From an uncultured Verrucomicrobia subdivision 3 bacterium (GTDB lineage: Bacteria; Verrucomicrobiota; Verrucomicrobiia; Limisphaerales; UBA11358): a stretch of 64,000 nucleotides of DNA. Positions 49,461 to 58,928 of the stretch are shown one piece after another. Under the pieces are notes generated by a model that did not search any database, had not been told where the DNA came from, and saw only the letters and a program-made list of their open reading frames with translations. The position numbers and the translations under genes were made by a program. Location of the stretch: contig CAIQWB010000099.1 in NCBI GenBank assembly GCA_903875465.1, positions 62,001-126,000 of the forward strand, given 5' to 3'. Within the stretch, counting starts at the first letter, position 1. Each line of letters begins with the position of its first letter.

Positions 49461-49598
49461 GCGTCTGCATAAGGGAACAAACCGGGGCGCTGGCGTCAAT
49501 ATTACATTTTCTATTTCCAAAATGGGCGTGCCCGGGTTGTCACCCGATTGTAACCGGGGGAGGCGGGGATTGTAACAATCGCCGGCTATTCCTATGGC

Positions 49599-50813
49599 TT
49601 GGAATTTGATCCTTTCAACTTGGGTGGCAGTGGCTGGCGGCGGTGGGTGGCCGGACTGGGGTTGCTGGGCTGGCTTTTTGCCGGGAGCACCGGGCGGGCG
49701 GCCCGGCCGGATTCAGCCGAAGGGACCGGGCTCAAGGCGGCGGTGGTGGCGCATTATGCGGACTTAATGCAGGCCGAATATGACGATGCCCTCGCACTTG
49801 CCGGCCAGTTGCAGACGAACATTGAAATAATGCTGGCCCGGCCCAGTGCGGAACATCTGGCCGCGGCCCGCACGGCCTGGATTCGCTGCCGGACACCCTA
49901 TTCCCAGAGCGAGGTGGGGCGTTTCTATGGCGGGCCGATGGATGGCATTGAGGGCTATATCAATGCCTGGCCGATTGACGAGAATTACCTGGATTACACC
50001 GTGGGGATGCCGGACGTGGGCATTATCAATGAGGTGCGGGCATTTCCGGTGATTTCCAGTGAAGTGCTGCTGGGGGCCAATGAACGGGAAGGCGCGAAGA
50101 CGGTGAGCACGGGATTTCATGCCATCGAATTTCTCTTGTGGGGGCAGGATTTGTATGCGGATGGTCCGGGCCGGCGGGAATACACAGATTACGTGGACGG
50201 TCCCACCGGGCCCGGCCGGACGGCGGCCCGCCGCCGCCAGTATTTGCATTTGCTGGCTGAGTTGCTGGTGAATCAACTGCGCACGGTGGCCTTGGAGTGG
50301 GCCCCCAATAATCCGCATAATTACCGCGCCCGGCTGCTGGCCCAGGACCCGGACGCGGCCTTGACGGCCATCATCACCGGCCTGGGCAATCTGGGCAGTG
50401 CGGAACTGTACGGGGAACGTTTGCTGGTGCCCTACACGACCCGCAGCCAGGAGAATGAGGAATCGTGTTTTAGCGACACCACGCATCTGGATTTGTTGAA
50501 TAATGAGCTGGGCTTCCAAAATATTTGCGAGGGTGGCTATCAACGGGCCGACGGCACAACGCTGAGCGGGCCGGGTTTGCTGGCGTTGCTGGAACCGGGG
50601 GAGCCGCGGCTGGCAAAGGCGTTGCGGGCGCGGGTGGCGGCGGCGGTGGTGGCGGTGCGGGCCATTCCGGCACCGTTTGACCAGGCGATGCTGGGCCGCG
50701 ACCAGGATCGCGGGCGGGTGGCCATCAAACGCGCGTTGGGCGCGTTGCAGGCGCAAACTGCGGCGCTGGTCCAAGCAGGGGACAAGCTGGGGTGGCACGT
50801 TAATCTGAAATGA
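49599..50813 (+). CDS. Imelysin-like (M75) lipid/iron-associated protein
   Basis: Imelysin-like proteins (M75) bind or process iron- or haem-related ligands and have a GxHxxE motif. Here TGFHAIEFLLWGQD is near residue 172. WIRCRTPYSQSEVGRFYGGP and EGYINAWPIDENYLD are typical of the family, as are the repeated four-helix halves. A signal-like stretch (WVAGLGLLGWLFAG) follows the start. The start is uncertain: no ATG is in frame, and I use the TTG at 49599. The stop overlaps the next gene by 4 bases, so the two genes form an operon. Confidence 0.88.
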   Translation: MEFDPFNLGGSGWRRWVAGLGLLGWLFAGSTGRAARPDSAEGTGLKAAVVAHYADLMQAEYDDALALAGQLQTNIEIMLARPSAEHLAAARTAWIRCRTPYSQSEVGRFYGGPMDGIEGYINAWPIDENYLDYTVGMPDVGIINEVRAFPVISSEVLLGANEREGAKTVSTGFHAIEFLLWGQDLYADGPGRREYTDYVDGPTGPGRTAARRRQYLHLLAELLVNQLRTVALEWAPNNPHNYRARLLAQDPDAALTAIITGLGNLGSAELYGERLLVPYTTRSQENEESCFSDTTHLDLLNNELGFQNICEGGYQRADGTTLSGPGLLALLEPGEPRLAKALRARVAAAVVAVRAIPAPFDQAMLGRDQDRGRVAIKRALGALQAQTAALVQAGDKLGWHVNLK

Positions 50814-52183
50814 AGGCCGTTGGTTTGACCAGTTTACTGGCAGTGCTGGGCGCGCTCGCGGGCGGGGCCGCGCTGGCCCCGGCCCCCGAGGAGTTAGCGG
50901 GTGGGGAGACGACGGTATTTGACACTTCCCCCAATGCCTTTTCCCTCTCGGCCCGCAACCTGGGGGAGTCGCACCGGGCGGCATTTTATGTGGGGCATTC
51001 GTTTTTCAACGAGAACTGGCTGGCGGCCACGGCCACGGTGAGTTCACGGGATGGTTTGGGGCCGCTGTTTGTGGCGCGCTCGTGCTCGGCCTGCCATGTC
51101 CGGGACGGGCGGGGGGCGCCGCCGGATGACAACCTGCCGCCGGAGATGATGGCCATTCGGATTAGCATACCCGGCCGGGGCCCGGATGGCGGGCCCAAGC
51201 CGGATCCGGTTTACGGCGGGCAGATCCAGACGCACGCGCTGCCGGAGGTCAAGCCGGAGGCGGTGGTGTTGCCGACCTACGAGGAAATCAGCGGGGCTTT
51301 CGGTGACGGTTCCAGGTATACGTTGCGGCAGCCGCGTTATTTGATCACGGAGCCGGGCTATGGTCCCATGGCCAGCAACGTGGTGGTTTCCCCGCTGGTG
51401 GCCCCGGCGGTGATTGGCCTGGGGTTGCTGGAGGCGGTTCCCGAAAAAACCTTGCGGGCGCTGGCCCGGCAACCGGCCAAGCCCGATGGCATTGGCGGCA
51501 AAGTCAATCTGGTTGCGGAAGCCGGCGCGCGGCGGAAAGTCGTGGGCCGTTTCGGCTGGAAAGCGGAGCAACCCAGTGTGCGGCAGCAATCGGCGATGGC
51601 CTTTAACGGCGACATGGGGCTGACCACCGCGCTGCTCCCCCAGGAAAATTACACGGCGGCCGAAAGCCTTGGCCGGACCCTGCCCAGCGGCGGCCACCCG
51701 GAAGTGAGTGACGAGATTTTTGAGGCCGTGGTGGTGTACGCCAGCACCCTGGCGGTGCCGGCCCGGCGGAATGTCACGAATGAAATGGTGGTGCGCGGGG
51801 AGCGGTTGTTCGCCCAATTGAATTGCGCCGCCTGTCATTTGCCCCGGCTGGAGACGGGCAAAGTCCGGGAATTTCCCGAGTTGTCCCATCAGGTGATACG
51901 TCCGTATACGGATTTGCTGCTGCATGACCTGGGGGAGGGGTTGTCGGATCATCGCCAGGTCTTTGAGGCGACGGGACGCGAATGGCGGACGGCCCCGCTG
52001 TGGGGGATTGGGCTGGTCGCGACGGTGAATGAGCATACCTTTTTCCTGCATGACGGCCGGGCGCGGGATTTAGCCGAGGCAATTTTATGGCATGGCGGCG
52101 AGGCCGAGGCGGCGAAAGAGCGGTTTCGGAATTTGCCGGTGTTAGACCGCGGGGCTTTGCTCGCTTTTTTAAATTCCCTCTAA
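50810..52183 (+). CDS. Di-heme oxidoreductase (DHOR/thiol oxidoreductase family)
   Basis: Two c-type haem-binding motifs are present: SCSACHVRDGRGAPP near residue 97 and LNCAACHLPRLETG near residue 342. The protein also has GYGPMASNVVVSPLVAPAVIG and LHDGRARDLAEAILWHGGE at the end, typical of the DHOR family. An N-terminal hydrophobic stretch directs export, where c-type haems are attached. It is translationally coupled to the imelysin-like gene, a pairing known in iron-uptake loci of other bacteria. The role in iron handling is inference. Confidence 0.92.
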   Translation: MKAVGLTSLLAVLGALAGGAALAPAPEELAGGETTVFDTSPNAFSLSARNLGESHRAAFYVGHSFFNENWLAATATVSSRDGLGPLFVARSCSACHVRDGRGAPPDDNLPPEMMAIRISIPGRGPDGGPKPDPVYGGQIQTHALPEVKPEAVVLPTYEEISGAFGDGSRYTLRQPRYLITEPGYGPMASNVVVSPLVAPAVIGLGLLEAVPEKTLRALARQPAKPDGIGGKVNLVAEAGARRKVVGRFGWKAEQPSVRQQSAMAFNGDMGLTTALLPQENYTAAESLGRTLPSGGHPEVSDEIFEAVVVYASTLAVPARRNVTNEMVVRGERLFAQLNCAACHLPRLETGKVREFPELSHQVIRPYTDLLLHDLGEGLSDHRQVFEATGREWRTAPLWGIGLVATVNEHTFFLHDGRARDLAEAILWHGGEAEAAKERFRNLPVLDRGALLAFLNSL

Positions 52184-52217
52184 CCCCCCGACCGCCCCGC
52201 CGCAACCGGCGACCGCT

Positions 52218-52877
52218 TCAAGCCCGGCGGCGGAAGCGGCTCAGGAACAGATGGCTGGGGAGCATGATGACCAGCGGCAAGGCCACCAACAACAGGGCGA
52301 ACCACAGCTAACCGGGCATCCAGGTCTGGGCAACGGTGTCACTGAGGCCATACACATAATTCACATTCACGGGAGCCAGGGGGTTGGCCAGTCTGGCGCC
52401 CGGGGCGGGGAGGCAGCAGAAACTGATCGTCATGGCGGTCCAGGCAGTCAGGACCCAGGCGGGGAAGGCGCGGCGGTCGTAACCCAGACGGGCCACCAGA
52501 AACAGCAGTAGGAACGGGAGCCAGCCATGGAAGAAGGACAGGCCGCGCAAGAAAAGCGGGCGATGGGCATCGAACATGTAATCCGTCATGCCGGTAAGTT
52601 TCAGGCCGGCGAGGTGCGCCACAAAATCAGCGCACCAGAGCAGTTGAGGCAGAATGATGCCCACGGCGGCCATGCTGGCCAGCAGGGCATTTTCCAGCCA
52701 CACGGCGGCCAGGGTGACCAAGAGTGCCAGATCACAGAAATAAAGGAAATTGGTGGGCCCGTATTTTGCCCAGTAGACGGGGATCAGCACGGCCAGGAAG
52801 GCGGTGTAGGCGAGCTTGATCGCGCGGGGGATGCGAGGTGACGGTTTCGTGAGCGTTGGATTTGCCGGTGTCTTCAT
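52218..52877 (-). pseudogene. Multi-span membrane protein with premature amber stop
   Basis: The frame opens with MKTPANPTLTKPSPRIPRAI and has about five membrane segments (AYTAFLAVLIPVYW, FLYFCDLALLVTLAAVWLE, ASMAAVGIILPQLLW, FLRGLSFFHGWLPFLLLFLV and others). It stops at TAG (52308-52310) after QTWMPG. Past the stop, the same frame continues LWFALLLVALPLVIMLPSHL and ends RFRRRA at 52218, adding a further membrane span. That suggests an ancestral Trp codon mutated to TAG or a base error. The truncated form would have 189 residues, the full one 219. Function unknown. The MITE copy D lies just upstream. Confidence 0.75.
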
Positions 52878-52960
52878 CTGTTTGCTTTCGTTACCGGTGA
52901 TATTGGCAGCAAACGCGCCGAGGGCGTGAATCGATAAAACCGTTTGGGAGGTTGAATAAA

Positions 52961-53122
52961 CCCGAACTCGGAAATTAAAATGGCCGGTCTGCATCAATCT
53001 CTTGGGCATAAACGCTTTGGAAAAATCTCACCAGACCGCTGCGGGTATGCCTGCGATTTTTCCAAAGTGTTTCTGCTCCAACATCTTGACACATCCCAGC
53101 CATTTTAATTTCGGAGTTCGGG
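52961..53122. mobile_element. MITE-like element, copy D (short, open frame)
   Basis: Starts CCCGAACTCGGAAATTAAAA and ends with the inverted counterpart. ATAAA flanks both sides as a 5-bp target duplication. Compared with copy C, 63 bases are missing internally, a multiple of three. A 42-codon minus-strand frame (52975-53103) runs from one terminal repeat to the other. Confidence 0.9.
52975..53103 (-). CDS. 42-aa reading frame inside MITE copy D
   Basis: Starts MAGMCQDVGAETLWKNRRHT and ends YAQEIDADRPF, as in copy C but without 21 internal residues. The deletion keeps the frame. Coding is unproven: no ribosome-binding site is visible and the frame may reflect the repeat structure alone. Confidence 0.3.
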   Translation of the reverse strand: MAGMCQDVGAETLWKNRRHTRSGLVRFFQSVYAQEIDADRPF

Positions 53123-53157
53123 ATAAATCAATGGGGTGGCGCGACCCGGTCTGGCAA

Positions 53158-53194
53158 TAAAAAACCCCGCCCGCCAGAAATCTGGCGGGCGGGG
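53158..53194 (-). terminator. Rho-independent terminator of the PhoD/phosphoesterase gene
   Basis: A perfect 13-bp stem (CCCCGCCCGCCAG with CTGGCGGGCGGGG) with an AAAT loop is followed on the minus strand by a run of T. It lies 20 bases beyond the stop of the gene. Confidence 0.92.
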
Positions 53195-53214
53195 TGCGGG
53201 TGGAAACGAGGCGC

Positions 53215-56200
53215 TTAGTTCGCGACTTTGGCGAGGCGGTAGAAGACCGCGGGCTGGCTATTGTCAATGCTGATGCTGGCGGCGTTGTTGCTCACGCCGG
53301 TCACATTCACCCAGTTGTTGCTCAGGCCGACTTCCGGGGCGTTGGTCTGCACTTGCAGCACATAGCTGGTGTAGGCGGCCGGCCAGGACAGGGTCAGTGC
53401 ACTGGCGGTTTTGCCAAACGTGATTTGCGGCGGGGTGGTGGGTTCGGGTTCGGCCGCCGCGGCGGTGAAGGAGTTGGCCAGGGTGGGGGAGGCCGCGTCC
53501 AAGGCGTTCAAGGGTGACACCCCAAAGCGCTTCTCAATGGTCGTCAGGATGGCGGTGGTGTCGTACTGGGTGTGGTCGACATAGTTGGTTTTCGCCAGGG
53601 GCGAAATCACGATGGCGGGCACGCGAGCGCCCGGACCCCAGATGTCGCGGGCAGGGGGCGCCACATGGTCCCAACGACCGCCGTGTTCGTCATAGGTGAT
53701 GATGATGGCGGTGTGCGCCCACAGGGCGGGGTTGGCCTTTACGGCGGCCACGATGGCGGCGACATGCTGCTGGCCTTGCAGCAGGGAAGCATATCCGGGA
53801 TGTTCGTTGTCCGGGCCGAAGGGCTTGATGAAGCTCACCGAGGGCAGGGTGCTGTTGCTCACGTCGGCGAAGAAGTTGTTTTCATCCTGGAGGTGCGCGG
53901 CCGAGCGGGCATTGCGCACGCCGTTGGTCCAGGGCGCGTAGTTGTCATAGAAGGCCAGCGCCTGGTGATGCCATTGGAACAGGCTGATCGCCGGGGTGTT
54001 GGTGTCCACGCCGGTGACGCCGTAATGCGCCGGATTGATGGAGGTGTAGTTCAGCGCGCGATCCCAGCCACCGGAGTACCACTTCCAGCTTACACCCGAG
54101 TTGTCCAAGGCATCCCCAATGGTAGGAGTATAGGGCCGGTTGGTGTCACCGGGGTTGCTGTCATTGAGCGACGGCAGGTAAGTGGCCGCCAGCGGGCTGC
54201 CGCTGGAGGGCAGGTTTTGCGATTGGATGGTGTTGACGGCGTAGTTCTTATCGAACTTCTGACCGGGGAAGGAATAAACCGTGCCACCGATGGGGGTGAT
54301 GTTGCCGTCGCGGACCAACCGGTAGGTGGACGGATTCAGGGAGAGCAGGCCGCTGGCATCAAGCGCAGCGACGTTGTTGGGAATGAGGCTGGCGGCGTTG
54401 GGATACACCGGCGCGGCAGCGGCCACGAGGAACTGGTGGTTCAAGAAGGAACCGCCGAAGGCCGAGTGGAAGAAATCGTCGCACATGGTGTATTGCTGGG
54501 CGAGCAAGCCTTCGGGCAGGGAGGAGGCATCGAAATGGCTCATGACCAGGCCGGGATTGTCGCTCCAGGTGACGAACTTGTCCATGTTCCCGCCGTCAAT
54601 CTGGAACTGTTCCTGCCAGTAACGGTGAACGATGTCGCCGGTCAAGTTGGTGGCACTGATGTAGGCAGACAGGTCATACGGGGCCAGGGTATTGACGATG
54701 GCGGTGATGTTGCCATTCACCGAATTCGTCGCGAGGAAGTGAGGGTCCAGGGTGCCATTGAGCGGCACGGGCGGATTGTTGGTGGGAATGACATTGGAGG
54801 CAGGATCATAAACCGGGAGGGAGGCGATCGAATTGCCGGAAACGCGGTCCAACTGATTGAGGGAGGTCGCGGAGGCATTGGCAATGCCATTGGCCCCGGG
54901 GAAGCTGCCGTAGAGGGAGTCGAAGCTCCAGTTTTCCTGATAAACCACGATGAAGTGATTGATGCCGGCAAAGTCGTTCACCGCATCCACTTGGAAGCCG
55001 AACACCTGGCGCGCGGGATTGTAAGTCGGATCATATTCGGTGAAGGCATTGACCGCCGTGGAATTGACACCGATGCTCTTCACGGTCAGCGTTTTGCCAT
55101 CCGCGCTCACATCGAGGGTGTTGTAGTTGTAGGTGTCGGGGCTGTAGAAATCCGCCGGCTGGCGGAGGGTGTTCGCCAGGGGGTCGCTTTCCCGGACCAC
55201 GTCGTGCAAGCCAGGGAAGTTGGGGCTCAGGCCGACGGGATCAATGCCATTGGCACTTTGGGCCGAGGCGAGGCTGTCGACGATGGATTTAATGTCCACA
55301 AAGGTGTGGTTGGTGACCAGGTTCGGGCCGGTGGCACCGAGCGGACCGTCCACAATTTCAAAGCAATGGGGAACCGGAGCATAGGTGCCCTGAGCCTCGG
55401 TCTGGGAATTGGTGGAGTACAACAATTCATTGACACGGTTCTGGTGATCGTCGGTGGTGAGGAAGACCACGTTATTGATGTGGTTGTCGGCGATGAACTT
55501 GAGGAACTTATTGCGTTCAGCGCGATAGCCGCCCATCCAGGATTTGCCACCATCGGAAGCCACGGCAGCGTAGCCATTGTTGCCACCGTTGGTGACGTTC
55601 AAGGCACCGCCAATGGGACCGAGCTGGTCAATCGGGTCGGAGATGACCACAAATTTCCAGGGCGTGCCCGCTTGTTGAGCGGCCAGCAGGGTTTGTTCCA
55701 CCCAGGCGAGCTGAGTGGCCCCGAAGAGCGTGCGGTTGGGATTGGCGGCGCGCGCACCGGTGTCATCATTGCCGGACACTTTCAAGCGAATGTCCCGGTA
55801 GGTGCGGGTATCCGTATTGACGAGGATCACGTTCTTGCCCCATTGGGTGGCGGAGTACAGTTGCGGGGTGCCATCGGTATTAAGATCCGTCGGGGCGCTG
55901 ATCAGACCGCGGTCGCGGATGGGCTGGTAGTTCAGAAACACGCGTTCCAAGGTCTGGAAGCCCAGGGACTTGTTCATGAAGGTGCCGGTGGCATTCACGT
56001 CGTATTGCGTGGCGGTGCCATCATAACCGGCGCCAGAGGGCATCCCGCCCACCGCCGGACCCGCCGGTGCGCCGCCGTTAATATACTGCTTGTTGCCCAG
56101 CTCGTGATTGTCATACAAGGTGTAGTTGACCTGCGAGGCGAAGAAGGGCTGGAGGCCGGGCTGGCCACCCGCGTTGACGGGGATGAACTGTTCGCGATAT

Positions 56201-56820
56201 TTGCGGGAGAAGTCATTGAACAACTGGGTTTGGGTGGCCGAGGCGGTGCTGGTCACGGCCGGCGAGTTGTTGTGGCCCACGGAACCGCTGGCGGTTTCAT
56301 AAATGGTATCGCCCACGAAGGCGAAGAAATCGAAGTTTTGGCGGGGGAAATCCTGCGCCAGCACATAGGGGCGCATCAGGCCGTCCACGTCGCCACTGAA
56401 GCCAAAATGGACCGCTACGGGTGCCGTCGGGGAGGGCACGGTTTTGAAAGTGCCGACATTGCTATAATTGGTGCCATCGGTGAAACGATAATAGTAACGG
56501 GTGTTGGCGGTCAGGCCGGTGGCATCCACTTTGGCGGTATAATCATTGGTCACCACGGTGGAAACCGGGAAGGAGCCAGCCAGGCTGGCGAAGCCATTGT
56601 CGAGGGCCACTTGGGCCGTCAGGGCGGTGGCGGCGGGATTATTGGTGTCTTGAGCGCGGGTCCACAGAATGACGTCCGTGCTGGTGGCATCCCCGGCGGC
56701 CACGCCGGAAAAGACCACATTGTCATCCGCCTGGGCAGACCAGGCAGCCAAGGACAGGCCGGCCGCGCCGAAGACGAGGCGGGCGAGCCCGGCAAAGCGG
56801 GATCGAGGGTTGGGATTCAT
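53215..56820 (-). CDS. Secreted fusion of PhoD-like phosphatase and phosphoesterase (PF04185-type)
   Basis: A signal peptide ending SAQA leads to a PhoD-like metallophosphatase: VVFSGVAAGDATSTDVILWT, FDFFAFVGDTIYE (about 170), YTLYDNHELGN (about 237) and LTTDDHQNRV (about 458). From about residue 620 a second enzyme begins: HFIVVYQENWSFDSLYGSFP, DDFFHSAFGGSF, and IIITYDEHGGRWDHV near 1042. This is the pattern of the PF04185 acid phosphatase/phospholipase C family. The last 80 residues are a beta-sandwich tail ending FYRLAKVAN. At 1201 residues it is much longer than either family. Substrates are phosphomono- or diesters. A terminator follows. The role in phosphate scavenging is inference. Confidence 0.9.
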   Translation of the reverse strand: MNPNPRSRFAGLARLVFGAAGLSLAAWSAQADDNVVFSGVAAGDATSTDVILWTRAQDTNNPAATALTAQVALDNGFASLAGSFPVSTVVTNDYTAKVDATGLTANTRYYYRFTDGTNYSNVGTFKTVPSPTAPVAVHFGFSGDVDGLMRPYVLAQDFPRQNFDFFAFVGDTIYETASGSVGHNNSPAVTSTASATQTQLFNDFSRKYREQFIPVNAGGQPGLQPFFASQVNYTLYDNHELGNKQYINGGAPAGPAVGGMPSGAGYDGTATQYDVNATGTFMNKSLGFQTLERVFLNYQPIRDRGLISAPTDLNTDGTPQLYSATQWGKNVILVNTDTRTYRDIRLKVSGNDDTGARAANPNRTLFGATQLAWVEQTLLAAQQAGTPWKFVVISDPIDQLGPIGGALNVTNGGNNGYAAVASDGGKSWMGGYRAERNKFLKFIADNHINNVVFLTTDDHQNRVNELLYSTNSQTEAQGTYAPVPHCFEIVDGPLGATGPNLVTNHTFVDIKSIVDSLASAQSANGIDPVGLSPNFPGLHDVVRESDPLANTLRQPADFYSPDTYNYNTLDVSADGKTLTVKSIGVNSTAVNAFTEYDPTYNPARQVFGFQVDAVNDFAGINHFIVVYQENWSFDSLYGSFPGANGIANASATSLNQLDRVSGNSIASLPVYDPASNVIPTNNPPVPLNGTLDPHFLATNSVNGNITAIVNTLAPYDLSAYISATNLTGDIVHRYWQEQFQIDGGNMDKFVTWSDNPGLVMSHFDASSLPEGLLAQQYTMCDDFFHSAFGGSFLNHQFLVAAAAPVYPNAASLIPNNVAALDASGLLSLNPSTYRLVRDGNITPIGGTVYSFPGQKFDKNYAVNTIQSQNLPSSGSPLAATYLPSLNDSNPGDTNRPYTPTIGDALDNSGVSWKWYSGGWDRALNYTSINPAHYGVTGVDTNTPAISLFQWHHQALAFYDNYAPWTNGVRNARSAAHLQDENNFFADVSNSTLPSVSFIKPFGPDNEHPGYASLLQGQQHVAAIVAAVKANPALWAHTAIIITYDEHGGRWDHVAPPARDIWGPGARVPAIVISPLAKTNYVDHTQYDTTAILTTIEKRFGVSPLNALDAASPTLANSFTAAAAEPEPTTPPQITFGKTASALTLSWPAAYTSYVLQVQTNAPEVGLSNNWVNVTGVSNNAASISIDNSQPAVFYRLAKVAN

Positions 56821-57150
56821 GGCAATTTGTTTCAAGGATTCGGTTGTTGGTTGGTTTTTAATCGATGCATGCAATGCTCAATGCTCCCACCAGACGACGA
56901 TACCGACTCCCCAGTGGAGACGGTCCTCACCCGGCGCGGGCAACAAGCAATTAACCTGCTAATTAAATCACCGGCGTTTGACAATTTGATGGCAATTTTA
57001 TGAATTCTGGGCGAAATGAATATGCCGGCTTGTCCGTTTTGTGCCACGGCTTTGGCCGGGAAACCAGGTCTGGCGCGAAGCATTGTATGGGTATATCGTT
57101 CCATCATTGATCGCCGGGACGCAAAATGTCACCATCACTATTTGGACATC
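56821..57150. other. Divergent intergenic region
   Basis: About 330 bases between the PhoD/phosphoesterase gene and the MEKHLA gene. It should carry both promoters. No PHO-box-type direct repeats were identified. No supported gene. Confidence 0.4.
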
Positions 57151-57615
57151 ATGAATGAGATCATCACGGCCGAAATGGCCAGCCGGCATGCGGCGGTCCT
57201 GGCGCGCAGTTACCAACACTGGACCGGCCGACCATTGATGCCGGAGAACCTGGCCCGTTGCGAGCTGGCGGCCGGGCTGTTTAACGCGCCGTTTGTGCTG
57301 GTATCCCATGGCACGGAGGCGGATCCGGTTTTGAATTACGGCAACCAAGCCGCGTTGACCTTGTGGGAAATGACCTGGGATGAACTGACCAGCACCCCTT
57401 CGCGCCTGACTGCGGAGGCGCCCAACCGGGAGGAGCGCGCGCGTTTGCTCGACCAGGTAACGCGCCAGGGATTTATCGACAACTATTCGGGGGTGCGTAT
57501 TTCAAAAAGTGGCCGGCGGTTTCGCATTGAACGCGCCATCGTCTGGAATCTGCTGGCGGACACCGGCCAGGTGTGCGGGCAGGCGGCCACGTTTGCGCAG
57601 TGGGAATTTCTCTGA
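57151..57615 (+). CDS. MEKHLA domain protein
   Basis: MEKHLA domains are PAS-like modules found alone in bacteria and in plant HD-ZIP III proteins. Key features here are PFVLVSHGTEADPVLNYGNQ, LWEMTWDELTSTPSRLTAEA, DNYSGVRISKSGRRFRIERA and WNL near the end. 154 residues is the normal stand-alone length. The ATG at 57151 matches the family start; in-frame codons further upstream have no support. The function is unknown. Confidence 0.9.
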   Translation: MNEIITAEMASRHAAVLARSYQHWTGRPLMPENLARCELAAGLFNAPFVLVSHGTEADPVLNYGNQAALTLWEMTWDELTSTPSRLTAEAPNREERARLLDQVTRQGFIDNYSGVRISKSGRRFRIERAIVWNLLADTGQVCGQAATFAQWEFL

Positions 57616-57661
57616 GCCCCAAGCTTGTGCATTATTGGGGGTGCATTAATTTAATGGTTTG

Positions 57662-58891
57662 ATGATTTCACGACGCATCGTGGTGGTGGGTGGGGGCGCG
57701 GCGGGGTTTTTCGCGGCGATCGCCGTGGCGGAAAGCGCGCCCGGAGCAGAGGTGCTCCTGTTGGAACGCACGGCGAATTTTCTGGCCAAGGTCAAAATCT
57801 CGGGCGGCGGGCGCTGCAATGTCACACACGCCTGTTTTAATGGGCGTGAATTCACCACCCGTTACCCGCGCGGGGAGCGCGCGCTGATCGCGCCGTTTCA
57901 ACAATTTCAGGCGAGCGATACGGTGGCCTGGTTTGCGGCGCGGGGCGTGGAACTGAAAACCGAGCCGGATGGCCGGATGTTTCCGATCACGGATGACTCG
58001 CAGACGATCATTGATTGTCTGGTGACGGCGGCGTTGAAAGCGGGGGTTAAGTTGCACGCGCAGTGCGGTGTGGAAGGGATCACGCGAACGGCGGCGGGCG
58101 GGTTTGCGCTGACGCTGTCCACGGGCAAGATTTTGGAGTGTGACGGGGTGTTGCTGGCCACGGGGGGGTGCCGCACGCCGGCGTTGGGGCAACTGGCGGT
58201 TTCGCTGGGGCACACGCTGGAAGCGCCGGTGCCTTCGTTGTTCACCTTCCAAATTGCGATTCCGTGGTTGCGCGCCCTAGCGGGGGTTTCCGTGGAGACG
58301 GTCGAGCTGACGGTCCCGGGGGCCAAGTTGCGGGAGCGCGGGCCGTTGCTGGTGACGCACTGGGGGCTGAGCGGTCCGGCGGTGCTGCGGCTTTCGGCGT
58401 GGGGGGCGCGGAGTTTGCAGGCGTGTAATTACCAGTTTCCGCTACTGGTCAACTGGCTGCCGGCTTGGAACGAGGAAACGCTGGCAGCAGAATTGCAGCG
58501 GCGGCGGCTGGCGCATCCGGCCAAGATGGTGACCAATGCCCCGGTGGCTCCGCTTTCGGCGCGGTTGTGGGAGCAACTGGTGGCCGCCTCGGGTCTGGCA
58601 CCGGACACGCGCTGGACCGCGCTCGGCCGGGCGGGGCAGCATCAATTGATTCAGCAATTGCTGCGCACCGCGTTTCTGGTGACGGGCAAGAGTTTGAACA
58701 AGGATGAGTTTGTCACCTGCGGCGGGGTGCGCTTGAGCGAGGTGAGTTTCAAGACCATGGAGAGCAAGGTGTGTCCCGGACTCTATTTCGCCGGCGAGGT
58801 GCTGGACGTGGACGGCATTACGGGCGGCTTCAATTTTCAAGCGGCCTGGACGACTGGCTGGCTGGCGGGGCGGGCGATGGCGGGGGCTTGA
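57662..58891 (+). CDS. NAD(P)/FAD-dependent oxidoreductase, YhiN/HI0933 family
   Basis: The FAD Rossmann motif VVVGGGAAGFFAAIAVAE is at the N-terminus, followed by LAKVKISGGGRCNVTHAC, the YhiN/HI0933 signature. KTEPDGRMFPITDDSQTII and LLATGG (second GG motif) follow; the end has GGVRLSEVSFKTMESKVCPG and EVLDVDGITGGFNFQAAW. 409 residues is full length. The family is flavin-binding with no settled substrate. It is separated by 46 bases from the MEKHLA gene. Confidence 0.94.
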   Translation: MISRRIVVVGGGAAGFFAAIAVAESAPGAEVLLLERTANFLAKVKISGGGRCNVTHACFNGREFTTRYPRGERALIAPFQQFQASDTVAWFAARGVELKTEPDGRMFPITDDSQTIIDCLVTAALKAGVKLHAQCGVEGITRTAAGGFALTLSTGKILECDGVLLATGGCRTPALGQLAVSLGHTLEAPVPSLFTFQIAIPWLRALAGVSVETVELTVPGAKLRERGPLLVTHWGLSGPAVLRLSAWGARSLQACNYQFPLLVNWLPAWNEETLAAELQRRRLAHPAKMVTNAPVAPLSARLWEQLVAASGLAPDTRWTALGRAGQHQLIQQLLRTAFLVTGKSLNKDEFVTCGGVRLSEVSFKTMESKVCPGLYFAGEVLDVDGITGGFNFQAAWTTGWLAGRAMAGA

Positions 58892-58928
58892 ACCGGCTGG
58901 AAATTAGCTGTCCACCTGGGATGGTAAA

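Noticed and set aside
49461-49598. Sigma-54 promoter upstream of amt-glnK (gggcacgcccattttgg on the minus strand)
   Set aside because: The -24 half is close, but the -12 GC is missing, so the match is too weak.
53572-57003. A plus-strand open frame of 1143 codons opposite the PhoD/phosphoesterase fusion
   Set aside because: It is a shadow of the GC-rich minus-strand gene: composition is Gly/Val/His-rich without any domain, while the opposite strand has complete phosphatase motifs, a signal peptide and a terminator.
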